A stretch of 6,373 bases of DNA, taken from contig CAMFKA010000129.1 of assembly GCA_945957185.1 (NCBI GenBank), forward strand, positions 1 to 6,373. The letters run 5' to 3'. The notes beneath the pieces were generated by a model that did no database searches, had not been told where the DNA came from, and worked only from the letters and a program-made list of their open reading frames with translations. Origin of the DNA: an uncultured Chlamydiaceae bacterium (lineage in GTDB: Bacteria > Chlamydiota > Chlamydiia > Chlamydiales > Parachlamydiaceae). Shown here one piece after another: positions 5,297 to 6,373 of this stretch (the first letter of the stretch is position 1; each line of letters opens with the position of its first letter). The position numbers and the translations under genes were made by a program.

Positions 5297-6373
5297 ATGG
5301 GAAGCAACTCCTTCGGGAATCTATTTAAAATTACGACCTTCGGAGAATCGCACGGCAAAGCGATCGGTGTTGTCATCGACGGCTGTCCCGCCGGACTCGA
5401 TCTCTCTGAAGACGACCTTCTTTATGACCTCTCCAGACGAGCTCCCGGGAAAAGTCCTTACACCACTCCTCGAGGGGAACCCGACCTTCCTGAAATCCTT
5501 TCGGGAGTTTTTGAAGGAAAAACCACAGGGGCGCCCATCGCCATTCTCATTCGCAACAGCGATGCCGACTCCTCGAAATACGAGCCGATTAAGGAGTTGT
5601 ACCGCCCCGGGCATGCAAACTACACCTACCTTGAAAAATATGGAATCTTTGATTGGCGTGGAGGAGGACGTTCGTCTGCCCGTGAAACTGTCGCCCGCGT
5701 TGCTGCGGGAGCAATTGCAAAGAAGATCCTACGCAAGTGGGACGTTGAAATTGTGGGATACATGATTCAGATCGGCACCGTAAGAGCCTCTGTCAATCCT
5801 TCGAACGTCACTGCTGCGGAAGTCAGTGAAAGCGCCGTCAACTGCCCCGATAGCGTAGCAACAGAAGCAATTGTGAAACAATTGCTCATTGCGATGGAGG
5901 AAGGCGATTCGCTTGGAGGCATTATCGAAGTGGTCGCCAGGAACGTTCCTCCGGGGTTGGGAGACCCTGTTTACGAAAAAATCGAAGGCAATCTAGCGAA
6001 AGCGATGATGAGTCTGCCAGCGACGAAGGGATTTGAGATCGGTTCCGGCTTTGCTGCTGCGTCGATGAAGGGATCGGAACACAACGATCTTTTTATTAAA
6101 GACTCTTCTGGTGTACGTACAGACACAAACAATGCCGGAGGCACGTTAGGGGGGATCACTACAGGGATGCCTTTGGTATGTCGAGTGGCATTTAAGCCTA
6201 CCTCCAGCATCAAAAAAGAGCAGCCCACAATCGATTCAAAAGGCAATAAAGCGAACTTTAAGCTACCGGAAGGCTCACGACACGACCCTTGTGTAGCAAT
6301 TCGTGCAGTTCCGATAGTCGAAGCGATGACCGCCCTAGTCCTTGTCGACGCCTTATTAATGGCCCGCCTCTCC
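5297..6373 (+). CDS. aroC: AroC, chorismate synthase (3' partial)
   Basis: Converts EPSP to chorismate by anti-1,4-elimination of phosphate, using reduced FMN. The frame is open for 359 codons to the window edge, with no stop. The N-terminus, MGSNSFGNLFKITTFGESHG, aligns end to end with the start of E. coli AroC. Further motifs are the RRAPGKS stretch (47-53) and TTPRGEPD (56-63), RPGHAN (103-108) with His106, GGGRSSARET (122-131), NNAGGTLGG near residues 277-285, and the C-terminal signature beginning RHDPC at about 328. E. coli AroC is 361 aa, so probably only a handful to about 20 residues lie beyond the window. The start has a Shine-Dalgarno sequence in the 17-base gap after aroK. In Chlamydiae I recall aroB and aroDE following, which I would expect just downstream. 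A 160-codon open frame starting at 5286 in another frame is a shadow of this gene. Confidence 0.97.
   Translation, partial: MGSNSFGNLFKITTFGESHGKAIGVVIDGCPAGLDLSEDDLLYDLSRRAPGKSPYTTPRGEPDLPEILSGVFEGKTTGAPIAILIRNSDADSSKYEPIKELYRPGHANYTYLEKYGIFDWRGGGRSSARETVARVAAGAIAKKILRKWDVEIVGYMIQIGTVRASVNPSNVTAAEVSESAVNCPDSVATEAIVKQLLIAMEEGDSLGGIIEVVARNVPPGLGDPVYEKIEGNLAKAMMSLPATKGFEIGSGFAAASMKGSEHNDLFIKDSSGVRTDTNNAGGTLGGITTGMPLVCRVAFKPTSSIKKEQPTIDSKGNKANFKLPEGSRHDPCVAIRAVPIVEAMTALVLVDALLMARLS

Noticed and set aside
5286..5765. Open frame of 159 codons on the + strand overlapping the start of aroC, with a plausible ATG.
   Set aside because: It lies in a different frame over an unmistakable, full-length chorismate synthase frame. 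Its product is rich in Ser, Pro and Arg, as expected of a frame-shifted read, and has no recognisable motif.

Overview
The window is wall-to-wall protein coding on the + strand. Seven genes lie in one tightly packed run: menH (5' end outside the window), menB, menC, menE, aroA, aroK and aroC (last few codons outside the window). No RNA gene, mobile element, CRISPR array, terminator or obvious internal promoter was found. No intergenic gap exceeds 17 bases. All sizeable open frames on the - strand and in the other + frames are shadows of these genes.

Organism: a bacterium of moderate G+C content (about half, judged by eye). The aroA-aroK-aroC order matches, from memory, the shikimate cluster of the Chlamydiae (aroA-aroL/K-aroC-aroB-aroDE). 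The sequence character of AroA, AroK and AroC also fits that phylum, most likely an environmental (Parachlamydia/Waddlia/Criblamydia-like) lineage rather than Chlamydiaceae. This placement is inference; no database search was possible.

Layout: positions 1-3494 encode the o-succinylbenzoate branch of classical menaquinone synthesis in the order menH-menB-menC-menE. This is the order of the Escherichia coli menFDHBCE operon, so menF and menD would be expected just upstream. Positions 3497-6373 encode the last three steps to chorismate, with a kinase: AroK makes shikimate-3-phosphate, AroA adds the enolpyruvyl group, and AroC makes chorismate.

How they work together: AroK, AroA and AroC supply chorismate. 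Isochorismate (MenF) and SEPHCHC (MenD), both presumably encoded upstream, lead into MenH (SHCHC), MenC (o-succinylbenzoate), MenE (OSB-CoA) and MenB (DHNA-CoA). The window thus joins the producing and consuming arms of chorismate metabolism in one apparent transcription unit. Junctions are 4-base ATGA overlaps (menH/menB, menB/menC), a 16-base overlap (menC/menE), a 2-base gap (menE/aroA), a 17-base overlap (aroA/aroK) and a 17-base gap (aroK/aroC), which suggests translational coupling.

No unknown multi-gene system is evident. The points most worth a second look are the joined men-aro arrangement, a MenE that lacks part of its N-terminal domain and has degenerate ANL core motifs, unusual residues in the AroA active-site loop, a non-canonical AroK P-loop and LID, and a perfect 9-bp hairpin inside menC.
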